DNA of 64,000 nucleotides from Paraburkholderia madseniana (lineage in GTDB: Bacteria; Pseudomonadota; Gammaproteobacteria; Burkholderiales; Burkholderiaceae), in the NCBI RefSeq assembly GCF_009690905.1, contig NZ_VOSW01000007.1, positions 1 through 64,000 on the forward strand, given 5' to 3'. Below, one piece after another: positions 1 through 8,868 of this stretch. The notes under the pieces were generated by a model. It had not been told where the DNA came from. It did no database searches and saw only the letters and a list, made by a program, of their open reading frames with translations. The position numbers and the translations under genes are program-made. The first letter of the stretch is position 1; each line of letters opens with the position of its first letter.

Positions 1-1
1 T

Positions 2-118
2 TTCCGCCGTCTCGCACGTGACTATGAACGTCTACCCGAAACGCTTGCCGGGTTGCATTTCGTGGTCTTCGCAATGCTCATGCTCGTTCACGCGGTGCCA
101 GTACTTCCAAGTTCCTAA
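2..118 (+). pseudogene. 3' end of an IS5-family transposase, cut by the window edge
   Basis: Reading from base 2 gives an open frame of 38 codons to TAA at 116-118. It contains RRLARDYERLPETLAGLHF, the C-terminal signature of IS5-family (IS427-type) transposases, where an RDYERLPET motif follows the last catalytic region. The start lies outside the window, so it cannot be said whether the element is intact. The end of the element may be near 125, where AACACGCTC is followed by TAG, but the partner inverted repeat is not visible. Confidence 0.7.
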
Positions 119-296
119 CACGCTCTAGTAAAACGGTTCGATCCTACGCTTCAAATTCATCTCGAAAAAACCTTCTTTGCAACCTGACACACCACGCCAT
201 GGCGTTACGTCGACCTCCCAGTCGGCGTAAGCTATCGGTGACAATTCGTTTGATCAAGACAGAAGCATTACCAACCCGTATGGAGGCTTCATCGCA

Positions 297-2021
297 ATGT
301 CGCTGCCGAACGCTCCCGTTTCTGACTCTTCCGCCACCCAGACCACCGGCGCGCGTCTCGTCGTCGACGCTTTGCTGACGCACGGCGTCGAACGTGTTTT
401 TTGTGTTCCCGGCGAGAGCTTTCTCGCCGTGCTCGATTCGCTGCACGACGAAACAGACCGCATCCAGACTATCGTTTGCCGGCACGAGGCGGCGGCCGCG
501 AACATGGCGGAGGCCGTCGGCAAATTGACCGGACGCCCGGGCGTCGCCATCGTCACGCGCGGACCGGGCGCGACGCATGCATCGATCGGCGTGCACACCG
601 CGTTTCAGGACTCGACGCCGATGATCCTGCTGATCGGCCAATGCGCGCGCGAGCATCTCGATCGCGAGGCCTTCCAGGAAATCGACTACCGGCGCATGTT
701 CGGGCAGATGGCGAAATGGGTCGCGCAAATCGACGACCCGAAGCGTATTCCCGAATATCTGAGCCATGCGTTTCACACGGCGACGTCGGGACGTCCGGGG
801 CCAGTTGTGTTGTCGTTGCCGGAAGATGTGTTGAGCGATGCGTGCGACCTTGTTGCCGGCGCACCCGCGTACAAGCGTGTGGCGGCGTCGCCGTCCGCGG
901 CTCAGATGGAAGAGTTGTGCCGATTGCTGGAAGGCGCGCAACGGCCGATGGTGATTGCCGGTGGCAGCGGTTGGACACCAGCAGCATGTGCCGACCTGCA
1001 ATGCTTCGTCGAGAATTGGCAATTGCCGATCGGCCTCGCGTTTCGCTTTCAGGACACGCTCGACAACGAGCATCCGAACTATGCGGGTGATGTTGGTCTC
1101 GGTATCAATCCGGCGCTTGCTCAGCGTATCCGCGATGCGGACCTGCTCCTCACGCTCGGTCCACGGCTAGGCGAAGCGACGACCAACGGCTACACGCTGC
1201 TCGACATTCCGAAGACCAAACAAACGCTGGTGCACGTGCATCAAGGCGCGGAAGAACTGGGGCGCGTGTATGCGGCAGATCTGCCGATTGTCTCGGGCAT
1301 GCCAGAACTTGCAGCATTGCTTGCAGCGTTGAGGCCGTCTTCCGACAAGCTCGCATGGACCGGCGCTGCAGAAGAAGCGCATCGCGCGTATCTCGACTGG
1401 CGCAAGCCACGCGAGATCCCCGGCGACGTGCAAATGGGCGAAGTGATCCAGCAGTTGCGCGCGCATCTACCGGAAGACGCGATCCTCACAAACGGTGCGG
1501 GCAACTATGCAACGTGGCTGCACCGGCACTTCTCGTATCGGCATTTCCGTTCACAGCTTGCGCCGACCAGTGGCGCGATGGGCTACGGCGTACCAGCGGC
1601 GATTGCGGCGAAGTCGATGTATCCGCAACGCGCAGTGGTCGCATTAGCCGGCGACGGCTGCTTCATGATGTCCGCGCAAGAACTCGCGACGGCGATGCAA
1701 TACGACTTGCATGTGATTTTCATCGTCGTGAACAACAGCCACTTCGGCACGATCCGGATGCATCAGGAGCGACACTATCCAAATCGCGTGCATGGTACAG
1801 GCCTCACGAATCCGGACTTCGCGGCGTTCGCGAGGTCGTTCGGCGCACATGGAGAAACAGTGGAGCGGACGGAAGACTTTCTGCCGGCGTTGCAGCGTTC
1901 CATGGAGGCCGGGTGCGCAGCGGTGATCGAGATTCGCATGCCGCAGGAGGCGAGCACGCCGGGCGCAACGTTGGAGCAGATTCGCGAGCAGGGAAGGAAA
2001 CTGCGAGGCGAGACGGCTTAG
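297..2021 (+). CDS. Thiamine diphosphate-dependent enzyme of the acetolactate synthase large-subunit type
   Basis: A 574-residue protein with the three-domain layout of the pyruvate oxidase/acetolactate synthase family. The N-terminal PYR domain holds the ThDP-activating glutamate in CRHEAAAANM (about residue 64). A central nucleotide-binding-like domain follows. The C-terminal PP domain (about 440-490) has the metal/ThDP motif starting AGDGCFMMS and ending in NN. No regulatory small-subunit gene lies beside it, and it stands alone after an IS remnant, so it is probably not the biosynthetic IlvB. A 2-oxoacid decarboxylase or related ligase/lyase is equally possible and the substrate cannot be read from sequence. 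The start is supported by GGAGG at 282-286, ten bases ahead of ATG. Confidence 0.85.
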   Translation: MSLPNAPVSDSSATQTTGARLVVDALLTHGVERVFCVPGESFLAVLDSLHDETDRIQTIVCRHEAAAANMAEAVGKLTGRPGVAIVTRGPGATHASIGVHTAFQDSTPMILLIGQCAREHLDREAFQEIDYRRMFGQMAKWVAQIDDPKRIPEYLSHAFHTATSGRPGPVVLSLPEDVLSDACDLVAGAPAYKRVAASPSAAQMEELCRLLEGAQRPMVIAGGSGWTPAACADLQCFVENWQLPIGLAFRFQDTLDNEHPNYAGDVGLGINPALAQRIRDADLLLTLGPRLGEATTNGYTLLDIPKTKQTLVHVHQGAEELGRVYAADLPIVSGMPELAALLAALRPSSDKLAWTGAAEEAHRAYLDWRKPREIPGDVQMGEVIQQLRAHLPEDAILTNGAGNYATWLHRHFSYRHFRSQLAPTSGAMGYGVPAAIAAKSMYPQRAVVALAGDGCFMMSAQELATAMQYDLHVIFIVVNNSHFGTIRMHQERHYPNRVHGTGLTNPDFAAFARSFGAHGETVERTEDFLPALQRSMEAGCAAVIEIRMPQEASTPGATLEQIREQGRKLRGETA

Positions 2022-2170
2022 CGTAGAAGGCTTGTGGACAACGTCCCTCTGCGCCGATGCGTCTTAAGTCGAATTTTTGACATACAGCAGACTTACCATG
2101 CGATCACCTTGTGCACCGTTTGACGAATCGGCTAGGGTAGCCATTCGTCTGAACGATTCAGGGAGTCAAT

Positions 2171-2437
2171 ATGCTTAAGGCTGCGGTATTTGCAAGTGCG
2201 CTGGGATTGTCGAGCGCCGTGTTCGCGATGGACGTGTCCTGTCCAGTTCATCCCACGGCAGAATGGATGAAGGAGAGTGACGCCCGTGCGCAGATCGAAG
2301 CGCAAGGCTACAAGATCGCGAAGTTCAAGGTCGACGACAACTGCTATGAGGTCGAAGCCTACAACAAGGACGGCAGAAAGGTGGAATTGAACTACGACAC
2401 CAAGACGCTTGCAGTCATCCGGCAGAAGATGGAGTAA
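2171..2437 (+). CDS. Small secreted PepSY-domain protein
   Basis: An 88-residue protein with a short signal peptide (hydrophobic residues 3-18, likely cleavage after VFA at about 19) and a mature part of about 70 residues. The segment ARAQIEAQGYKIAKFKVDD followed by YEVEAYNKDG is typical of the PepSY_2 family: a helix followed by beta strands, with the Y-V-E-A strand and a lysine-rich end. Such proteins are periplasmic and are often proposed to inhibit peptidases or bind ligands. The true role is not known. GGGAG at 2161-2165 precedes ATG with normal spacing, and a strong terminator follows 30 bases after the stop, so it is probably a single-gene transcript. Confidence 0.8.
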   Translation: MLKAAVFASALGLSSAVFAMDVSCPVHPTAEWMKESDARAQIEAQGYKIAKFKVDDNCYEVEAYNKDGRKVELNYDTKTLAVIRQKME

Positions 2438-2469
2438 AACCCCCGGTTTATGCAAGGCTCTCCATGAGA

Positions 2470-2498
2470 AAAGCCTCGCATCAATGCGGGGCTTTTTT
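2470..2498 (+). terminator. Intrinsic terminator of the PepSY gene
   Basis: AAGCCTCGCA and TGCGGGGCTT pair (one G-T pair) around a TCAA loop and are followed by a run of T. It lies just after the PepSY gene and before the convergent minus-strand gene. Confidence 0.85.
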
Positions 2499-2518
2499 GT
2501 GCGCCACGAGCACATGAC

Positions 2519-3139
2519 TCAAGCGTATATGACCGATAAAGCGCCAAGCTCCTTCATCAGAGCAGGCTTGTGAGATTCAATCACGTCGGATTGGATTTGA
2601 TAGATCACGGACTTGATGACCTCAGTCTGGCTCATATCCGTGTCATGCATCAGCGTCTTGATATCTTCGGCGATGCGAGGTGTCACCTTCATCGACAGTC
2701 GTCGCCGTGCAGCGCCTCTGCGTTCCTTGAAACGCTCCGACGCTGATCGGTGCGCCTTAATCAACCGTGCCCGCGGATATTCACCGGATGCAAACCGGTG
2801 CAGATAGAGCGTCATGAGCACCTTCCGGAATTCGGTCGAGCTCGCGCTGTCGACCATATAAGCGGCCAAATCGAGAGCATCCAGATAGATGGCCGGCAGT
2901 TGCGCCTCAATCGGCCTGACTTCCTTCTGCCGCGCTTCGCGGACGGCTGGCGTGGATTGCGCGGGAATAGCGACCACGTGGTTACAGACGTCGCACACCG
3001 CCGCGAGAATATTCTTCACCTCACCTTTGCCGTCGCTGAAAGGCACGTCACGCCGTGCAAAGGTCGTGCTCACGAGCTGCTTGCAGTGGTGGCAGATTGC
3101 CTTGCTCTTCTCGCCTTCTTCGTAGAGTTTCATCTTCAT
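2519..3139 (-). CDS. Zinc-finger protein with a C-terminal ribbon-helix-helix-like segment, function unknown
   Basis: From ATG at 3139 the protein has 206 residues. The N-terminus carries two CxxC pairs, CHHC and CDVC, about 40 residues apart, as in the YgiT/MqsA-type zinc fingers of antitoxins. The C-terminal part has an Arg/Lys-rich stretch and then SMKVTPRIAEDIKTLM with a following helix, which looks like a ribbon-helix-helix or similar small DNA-binding unit. Together these suggest a sequence-specific regulator, but no toxin partner gene is adjacent. The frame stays open upstream to a TTG at 3217. ATG 3139 or 3133 is preferred because the conserved-looking part starts there, although no strong ribosome site is seen. 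Alternative: a phage- or plasmid-derived regulator. Confidence 0.6.
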   Translation of the reverse strand: MKMKLYEEGEKSKAICHHCKQLVSTTFARRDVPFSDGKGEVKNILAAVCDVCNHVVAIPAQSTPAVREARQKEVRPIEAQLPAIYLDALDLAAYMVDSASSTEFRKVLMTLYLHRFASGEYPRARLIKAHRSASERFKERRGAARRRLSMKVTPRIAEDIKTLMHDTDMSQTEVIKSVIYQIQSDVIESHKPALMKELGALSVIYA

Positions 3140-3332
3140 GGCTTCGCTCACTGGTGCACGCTGATAAACACGGTTTCCGGATTGCCCACGAAGTAGAACT
3201 TCACGTACCAGCCGCAAGGTATAAAAGCGCCCTACTGATTTCGCGCCACCCGTGGAGATTGTCGATGAGTTTTTTTTCGGGAGAAGGCTAACTAATCGAG
3301 TTCACGCCAGCAGCACAAACTCAAAGCGCCAT

Positions 3333-3357
3333 AAAAAAACCCCGCCGAAGCGGGGTT
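3333..3357 (-). terminator. Intrinsic terminator of the 3.4 kb binding-protein gene
   Basis: AACCCCGC and GCGGGGTT form a perfect 8-bp stem around a four-base loop. On the minus strand it is followed by a run of seven T. It lies 30 bases after the stop of the adjacent binding-protein gene. Confidence 0.9.
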
Positions 3358-3388
3358 CCTGACATCCAAGCAAGCAGCGAAAAACCGC

Positions 3389-4537
3389 TTACTTCCCGCC
3401 CACGCTTTGCAGCGTCGTCCACTTGCCGTCGACAACCTTGTACAGCGTGATGCCGCCGTTCTTCAGGTCGCCCTTGCCGTCGTACGCGAGGTTCGCTGCC
3501 GTCACTGCCGGCATCGAGGTCTTCGCGAGCAGCGGCAGGTACTTGGCCGGATCTGTCGAGTTAGCCTTCTTCATGGCGTCGAACATGGCCATTGCGCCGT
3601 CGTAAGCGTACGGCGAGTACGTTTGCACATCTTCGTTGAAGCGCTTCTTGTACTTCGCAACGTAGTCCTTGCCGCCCGGCATTTCTTCCAGCGGCAGGCC
3701 GGCGAGCGATGCCACCGTACCGTTCGCTGCGTCACCCGCGATCTGGATGAAGGTCGGCGTGTGTACCATTTCGCCGCCCATCAGCGGTGCCTTGATGCCC
3801 AGTGCCTTCATCTGCTTGACCATCGGTGCCGCTTGCGAATCCGCGCCGCCGTAATAGATCAGGTCCGGGTTGACCGACTTCAGCTTGGTCAGGATCGACT
3901 TGAAGTCGACAGCCTTGTCGTTCGTGTATTCACGATCGACGATCGAGCCGCCCGCTGCCTTCGCTGCCTTTTCGAACTGATCAGCCAGACCCTGGCCGTA
4001 GGCCGTGCGGTCGTCGACGATCGCGATCTTCTTCACGCCCAGGGTCTTCACAGCGAACGTGCCGGCGACCGAACCTTGCTGCGTGTCGGACGTCATCATG
4101 CGGAACGTAGTCTTGAAACCTTGTTGCGTGTACTCGGGCGCCGTCGCCATTGCGATTTCGGGGATGCCCGCATTCGCATAGATGCGCGAAGCCGGAATCG
4201 TGGTGCCCGAGTTGAAGTGGCCGAGCATGCCCTTGATACCGTCATCCACCAGCTTTTGTGCAACGGTCGTGCCGGTGCGCGGGTCAGCCTGGTCGTCGGC
4301 CGAATCCAGCACGAAGCGAATCTGCTTGCCGCCGATCACCGGCTTGGTTGCGTTCATGTCTTCCACAGCCAGCGTGATGCCGTTCTGGAAGTCCTTACCG
4401 TAGTGCGCCTGTGCGCCCGTCATCGGACCGGCAAAGCCGATCTTCACGTCTTCGGTCGATTGAGCGTTGGCCGTCCCCGCCAGCGACATTGCTGCAACCA
4501 GCGCTGCGCCTGCCAGCTGTTTCATTTTGTGTTGCAT
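3389..4537 (-). CDS. Branched-chain amino acid ABC transporter periplasmic binding protein (LivK/LivJ type)
   Basis: A 382-residue Leu/Ile/Val-binding family protein (periplasmic binding fold type I). Residues 1-25 form a signal peptide ending in ANA. The mature protein starts near STEDVKIGFAGPMTG, the typical first strand and loop of the LivJ/LivK fold. Later segments such as SADDQADPRTGT and YYGGADSQAAPMVKQMK match the ligand-binding lobes. The longer frame to 4630 is rejected because AAGGAGA lies just ahead of ATG 4537. It follows putA at 89 bases in the same direction and no permease or ATPase gene is adjacent, so it probably feeds a transporter encoded elsewhere. Its place behind putA suggests a link to proline or related amino acids. 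Confidence 0.9.
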   Translation of the reverse strand: MQHKMKQLAGAALVAAMSLAGTANAQSTEDVKIGFAGPMTGAQAHYGKDFQNGITLAVEDMNATKPVIGGKQIRFVLDSADDQADPRTGTTVAQKLVDDGIKGMLGHFNSGTTIPASRIYANAGIPEIAMATAPEYTQQGFKTTFRMMTSDTQQGSVAGTFAVKTLGVKKIAIVDDRTAYGQGLADQFEKAAKAAGGSIVDREYTNDKAVDFKSILTKLKSVNPDLIYYGGADSQAAPMVKQMKALGIKAPLMGGEMVHTPTFIQIAGDAANGTVASLAGLPLEEMPGGKDYVAKYKKRFNEDVQTYSPYAYDGAMAMFDAMKKANSTDPAKYLPLLAKTSMPAVTAANLAYDGKGDLKNGGITLYKVVDGKWTTLQSVGGK

Positions 4538-4626
4538 AGCTTCTCCTTGGTACCAGGTGTGGATGGAGCGGTTTTTCGGGGTCGCCGTACCGCTTCCGTT
4601 TTTTTGAAGTAATCGATGAGGTTCGC

Positions 4627-7600
4627 TCAACCGATCGTCATCAAATTTGCATTACCGCCTGCTGCTGCCGTATTCACGCTGACCGAGCGTTCGGTCAACA
4701 GACGCTCGAGCGCGTAGTCCTCATCGCCGCTTTCCAGCGCGCGAGCCGCGACGCCCTGCACCGAGACGATCGGCCCCGCACGTTTCGCAACTTCCTTCAC
4801 CAGCGCCAGCAGTTCGTCGCTATCGCCTTCGAACAGGACGGCGTCGAACGGCGTATCGGCGCTCTTCTTCACGCTTGCGTGGGACTTCAACGCGGCAGGA
4901 AGCTGCGCCACCAATTGTTCACCAGCCGCGCCCTCGAACAAGGCGTGATTTCCCGTAGCCAGCGCCGCAGCGAACTGCACGCGTGCGCCGCTCGCCGTCG
5001 AGGCAATGCACAGCACCGTGCCGCGTGCGCCCAGCGTGTACGTGTTGCGCTCGCCGGTCGGTCCAGACAATACCGCAGTTGCGCCCGCCGGCACATGCGA
5101 CAGATAACCGTCGCAGCGTGCGGCCAGCACCGGCTGCTGTTCGCTGATCAGCCAGTCGCGCAGCGCCGTCAAGGCAGCGGACGGATTATCCCCGTTCACG
5201 CCCGCTTGCGGCACATCAACGATCAGTGCATCGGCCAGCGACTTCGGCAACCCTGCCGGACGCGTCGCCAGCAGACGCTGCAGATACAGCGCGCCACCTG
5301 CTTTCGGACCCGTGCCCGACAGACCTTCACCGCCGAACGGCTGAACACCCACCACCGCGCCGATCACATTGCGGTTCACGTAGATGTTGCCGACATGCGC
5401 GCGGCTGATCACGTGAGCGATCGTTTCGTCGATCCGCGTGTGAATGCCAAGCGTCAGGCCATAGCCAGTCGTACGGATCTGTTCGAGCAGCTTGTCCAGC
5501 TGGCTGCGGCGGTAACGCACCACATGCAGCACCGGGCCGAACACTTCACGCTTCAATTCGTCGATGCTGTCGAGTTCGATCAGCGTCGGCGGAACAAACG
5601 TGCCTTGTCCCCCGCCTTCCGGCATCGGCAGTTGCTCGATCTTGCGACCTTTCTCGCGCATTGCCGCGACGTGCGCGTCGATACCGCGCTTCGCATCGAG
5701 GTCGATCACCGGGCCGACGTCGATCGACAGGCGGTCCGGATTGCCCACCGACAGTTCGCGCATCGCGCCCGTCAGCATTTCGAGCGTGCGATCCGCAACG
5801 TCCTCTTGTAGACAAAGAACGCGCAACGCGGAACACCGTTGACCGGCGGAGTCGAACGAGGACTGCAGCACGTCCGCGACCACCTGCTCAGCGAGCGCCG
5901 ACGAATCGACAATCATCGCGTTCTGGCCGCCGGTTTCGGCGATCAGCGGGATCGGCTTGCCTTCCGGATCGAGACGGTTCGAGAGCGTCTTGTTGATCAG
6001 GCGCGCGACTTCGGTCGAACCGGTGAACATCACCGCACGGGTGCGCGGATCGGCCACCAGCGCTGCACCAACCGTTTCACCATTGCCCGGCAGCAGTTGC
6101 ACCGCGCCCGCCGGCACGCCGGCTTCGCGCAGGATACGCACGGCTTGCGCGGCGATCAGCGGCGTTTGTTCGGCCGGCTTCGCGAGCACGGTGTTACCAG
6201 CCGCCAAAGCTGCAGCCACCTGGCCCATAAAAATCGCCAGCGGGAAGTTCCACGGGCTGATACAGACCACCGGACCAAGCGGGCGGTGCGTGTCGTTGGA
6301 GAACTCGTTGCGGATCTGCGTCGAGTAGTAGCGCAGGAAATCGATCGCTTCGCGGATTTCCGCGACCGCGTTCGCCAGCGACTTACCGGCTTCACGCACC
6401 ACAAGACCCATCAGCGTGTGCATCTGGGCTTCGAGCAGATCGGCCGCACGCGCGAGGCAATCGGCGCGGGCATCGACCGGCGTCGCTTGCCAGATCGGCG
6501 CGGCGGCGACTGCGTGGGCCATTGCGGCGCTCACATGTTCCGAGGTCGCTTCCACCACAGTACCGACGAGGTCGCGATGATCGGCCGGGTTGCGCACATC
6601 ACGTGCGACGCCCACGGCGATCTCGTTGTCTTCGAGCATCGGCGCGGCGCGCCACGGATGATGCGCGCTCGCCAGCAACGCCGACGACAGCGAGGCCAGA
6701 CGATGTTCGTTCGACAGATCGAGGCCCATCGAATTGAGACGCTCGGCGCCGAACAGATTGCGCGGCAGCGGAATCTTCGCGTGCGGTGCGCCGAGCGGGA
6801 CGATCTTCGAGGCTTCGTCGACCGGGTCGGCGATCAGGTCCTTGATCGCGACGTTTTCGTCGGCGATGCGGTTCACGAACGACGTGTTCGCGCCGTTTTC
6901 CAGCAGGCGGCGCACGAGGTACGCGAGCAGCGTTTCATGCGTGCCAACCGGCGCATACACGCGGCACGGACGGTTCAGCTTGTCGCGGCCGGTGACTTCC
7001 TCATACAGCGGTTCACCCATGCCGTGCAGGCACTGGAACTCGTACTGGCCGGGGTAGTAGTTATTGCCCGCGAGGTGATAGATCGCCGACAGCGTGTGCG
7101 CGTTGTGCGTGGCGAACTGCGGATAGACGGCATCCGGCGCGCTGAGCAGCTTCTTCGCGCAGGCAAGGTAGGAGACGTCCGTGTAGATCTTGCGCGTGTA
7201 GACCGGATAGCCTTCGAGGCCGTCCACTTGTGCGCGCTTGATTTCGGTATCCCAGTACGCGCCCTTCACGAGACGGACCATGATGCGGTGGCGGCTGCGG
7301 CGCGCCAGATCGATCAGGTATTCGATTACGAATGGGCAGCGCTTCTGATACGCCTGCACCACGAAACCGATGCCGTTCCAGCCAGCCAGTTCCGGATCGA
7401 AGCACAGCGCTTCAAGCAGATCGAGCGAGATTTCGAGGCGGTCGGCTTCCTCAGCGTCGATGTTCAGGCCGATGTCGTAGCGGCGCGCGAGGATCGCCAG
7501 CGAGCGCACGCGCGGTAGCAGTTCGCTCATCGTGCGTTCCTGCTGCGAACGCGAGTAGCGTGCGTGGAGCGCCGACAGCTTGATCGAGATGCCCGGGCCT

Positions 7601-8556
7601 TCGTAAATGCCGCGGCCGCCGGCCGCTTTGCCGATCGCGTGGATCGCCTGTTCGTACGAGGCGTAGTAGCGTTGCGCGTCGGCTTCGGTGGTCGCCGCTT
7701 CGCCGAGCATGTCGTACGAGTAGCGGAAGCCGCGTGCTTCGTACTTGCGGCTATTCGCCAGCGCTTCGGAGATGTTCTCGCCCGTGACAAACTGTTCGCC
7801 CATCAAGCGCATCGCCATGTCGACGCCCTTGCGGATCAGCGGCTCGCCGCCCTTGCCGATCAGACGCGTGAGCGCCGACGAGAGGCTCGCCTCACTGTTG
7901 GTCCCCACCAGTTTGCCGGTGATCATCAAGCCCCACGTTGCGGCGTTGACGAACAGCGACGGCGCCTGGCCGACGTGCGACTTCCAGTCGCCCTTGCTGA
8001 TCTTGTCGCGGATCAGCGCGTCACGCGTGGCGCGATCGGGAATCCGCAGCAGCGCTTCGGCGAGGCACATCAGCGCGACGCCTTCCTGGCTCGACAACGA
8101 GAACTCGTGGATCAGCCCTTCGACGCCGCCGCCACGGCTCTTGGTGCGCAGCGTTTCGACCAGCTTGCCGGCCATCGTCTGTACGTCGCCCGCGAGGTTG
8201 GCCGGCAAACGCGCCTGGCCGAGCAGGAACGGCACGCATTCCGGCTCGGGACGGCGGTACGCAGCGGTGATCGCCGCGCGCAGCACCGATTGCGGTTGCA
8301 CGTTCTGCGCGAATTCGAGGAACGGATGCGACGCACCGTCTTCCTCGTGCTCCACCGCGGCGCCGTCAGCCAGATCGGCCGAGCCGGTGTGGCCCGACAA
8401 TTCCGACGGCAATTGGCCGTGCTCGATCTTTTCGAGGTACGCGAAGATCGCCTGCTTGATCAGCCAGTGCGGAGTGCGTTCGAGCCGGGTGGCGGCGTCT
8501 TTCAGCCGGGAACGCAGGAGGTCGTCGACCTTGACGCCAAGGGTGGTGCTAGCCAT
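4627..8556 (-). CDS. putA: Trifunctional proline dehydrogenase / P5C dehydrogenase / transcriptional repressor PutA
   Basis: 1309 residues, the full length of trifunctional PutA. An N-terminal ribbon-helix-helix DNA-binding domain (about 1-47, starting MASTTLGVKVDDLLRSRLKD) is followed by an FAD-binding proline dehydrogenase barrel (about 200-570) with RLVKGAYWDTEIKRAQ near residue 432. Then comes an NAD-dependent aldehyde dehydrogenase domain (about 640-1120) with the catalytic Cys near 908 in SAGQRCSALR, and a C-terminal tail domain. It oxidises proline to glutamate at the inner membrane and, when not membrane-bound, represses its own promoter. The upstream frame to 8655 is rejected because AAGGAA precedes ATG 8556 and the RHH domain begins there. 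A large hairpin lies in its leader. Confidence 0.97.
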   Translation of the reverse strand: MASTTLGVKVDDLLRSRLKDAATRLERTPHWLIKQAIFAYLEKIEHGQLPSELSGHTGSADLADGAAVEHEEDGASHPFLEFAQNVQPQSVLRAAITAAYRRPEPECVPFLLGQARLPANLAGDVQTMAGKLVETLRTKSRGGGVEGLIHEFSLSSQEGVALMCLAEALLRIPDRATRDALIRDKISKGDWKSHVGQAPSLFVNAATWGLMITGKLVGTNSEASLSSALTRLIGKGGEPLIRKGVDMAMRLMGEQFVTGENISEALANSRKYEARGFRYSYDMLGEAATTEADAQRYYASYEQAIHAIGKAAGGRGIYEGPGISIKLSALHARYSRSQQERTMSELLPRVRSLAILARRYDIGLNIDAEEADRLEISLDLLEALCFDPELAGWNGIGFVVQAYQKRCPFVIEYLIDLARRSRHRIMVRLVKGAYWDTEIKRAQVDGLEGYPVYTRKIYTDVSYLACAKKLLSAPDAVYPQFATHNAHTLSAIYHLAGNNYYPGQYEFQCLHGMGEPLYEEVTGRDKLNRPCRVYAPVGTHETLLAYLVRRLLENGANTSFVNRIADENVAIKDLIADPVDEASKIVPLGAPHAKIPLPRNLFGAERLNSMGLDLSNEHRLASLSSALLASAHHPWRAAPMLEDNEIAVGVARDVRNPADHRDLVGTVVEATSEHVSAAMAHAVAAAPIWQATPVDARADCLARAADLLEAQMHTLMGLVVREAGKSLANAVAEIREAIDFLRYYSTQIRNEFSNDTHRPLGPVVCISPWNFPLAIFMGQVAAALAAGNTVLAKPAEQTPLIAAQAVRILREAGVPAGAVQLLPGNGETVGAALVADPRTRAVMFTGSTEVARLINKTLSNRLDPEGKPIPLIAETGGQNAMIVDSSALAEQVVADVLQSSFDSAGQRCSALRVLCLQEDVADRTLEMLTGAMRELSVGNPDRLSIDVGPVIDLDAKRGIDAHVAAMREKGRKIEQLPMPEGGGQGTFVPPTLIELDSIDELKREVFGPVLHVVRYRRSQLDKLLEQIRTTGYGLTLGIHTRIDETIAHVISRAHVGNIYVNRNVIGAVVGVQPFGGEGLSGTGPKAGGALYLQRLLATRPAGLPKSLADALIVDVPQAGVNGDNPSAALTALRDWLISEQQPVLAARCDGYLSHVPAGATAVLSGPTGERNTYTLGARGTVLCIASTASGARVQFAAALATGNHALFEGAAGEQLVAQLPAALKSHASVKKSADTPFDAVLFEGDSDELLALVKEVAKRAGPIVSVQGVAARALESGDEDYALERLLTERSVSVNTAAAGGNANLMTIG

Positions 8557-8628
8557 GTTTCCTTCTTCGGATACCAAACGAATTCGCTGGGAAAGACTAA
8601 AAGTTGGGCGAATCGTACGCCTCCAAAT

Positions 8629-8669
8629 AAAAAGGTGCAACCATGCGCTGAGCATGGTTGCACCTTTTT
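8629..8669. terminator. Long hairpin in the putA leader, able to terminate in both directions
   Basis: Arms of about 18 bp (left arm 8629-8646, including AAGGTGCAACCATGC; right arm 8652-8669) enclose a five-base loop. A-rich and T-rich flanks give a T-run on both strands. It lies 72 bases ahead of the putA start and 31 bases ahead of a small plus-strand gene. It may be a transcription attenuator of putA or an insulating terminator between divergent units. Confidence 0.7.
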
Positions 8670-8700
8670 AAAAGCCCTGTACGGCGGGGGTTTGCGCCGA

Positions 8701-8856
8701 ATGGCGCTGCGCGTGGCGACGGCGGTTGCGATCAGTATTTTCCCTGGCGTGATTCTTTTCGCTTTTACCCTTATCAGATTGCTCGGCGCGCCGTTATACA
8801 GAATATGGATGGTCGCGGCCGCAAGGCACGCACATAAAAACGGTACGGGGTTTTAG
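8701..8856 (+). CDS. Small single-pass membrane protein, 51 residues
   Basis: ATG 8701 to TAG 8854-8856 encodes a 51-residue protein. Residues 4-28 (RVATAVAISIFPGVILFAF and following) form one strong membrane helix, followed by a positively charged end (ARHAHKNGTGF). A G-rich stretch at 8683-8690 could serve as ribosome site. The stop is 12 bases ahead of the start of a second small membrane protein with a clear ribosome site, which suggests a two-gene unit. Function unknown. The hydrophobic profile and the pairing argue against chance, but the length is too short for certainty. Confidence 0.5.
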   Translation: MALRVATAVAISIFPGVILFAFTLIRLLGAPLYRIWMVAAARHAHKNGTGF

Positions 8857-8868
8857 AGGACTGGCGAA

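Noticed and set aside
3407-4612. 401-codon plus-strand frame opposite the binding-protein gene
   Set aside because: Arg/His/Val-rich translation without family features; the minus strand encodes a clear LivK-type protein.
5839-7518. 559-codon plus-strand frame opposite putA
   Set aside because: Shadow frame; Arg/Asp/His-rich composition and no start signal.
7564-8856. 430-codon plus-strand frame opposite putA
   Set aside because: Antisense frame kept open by high GC in putA. Only its last 52 codons, from ATG 8701, were kept as a separate small gene.
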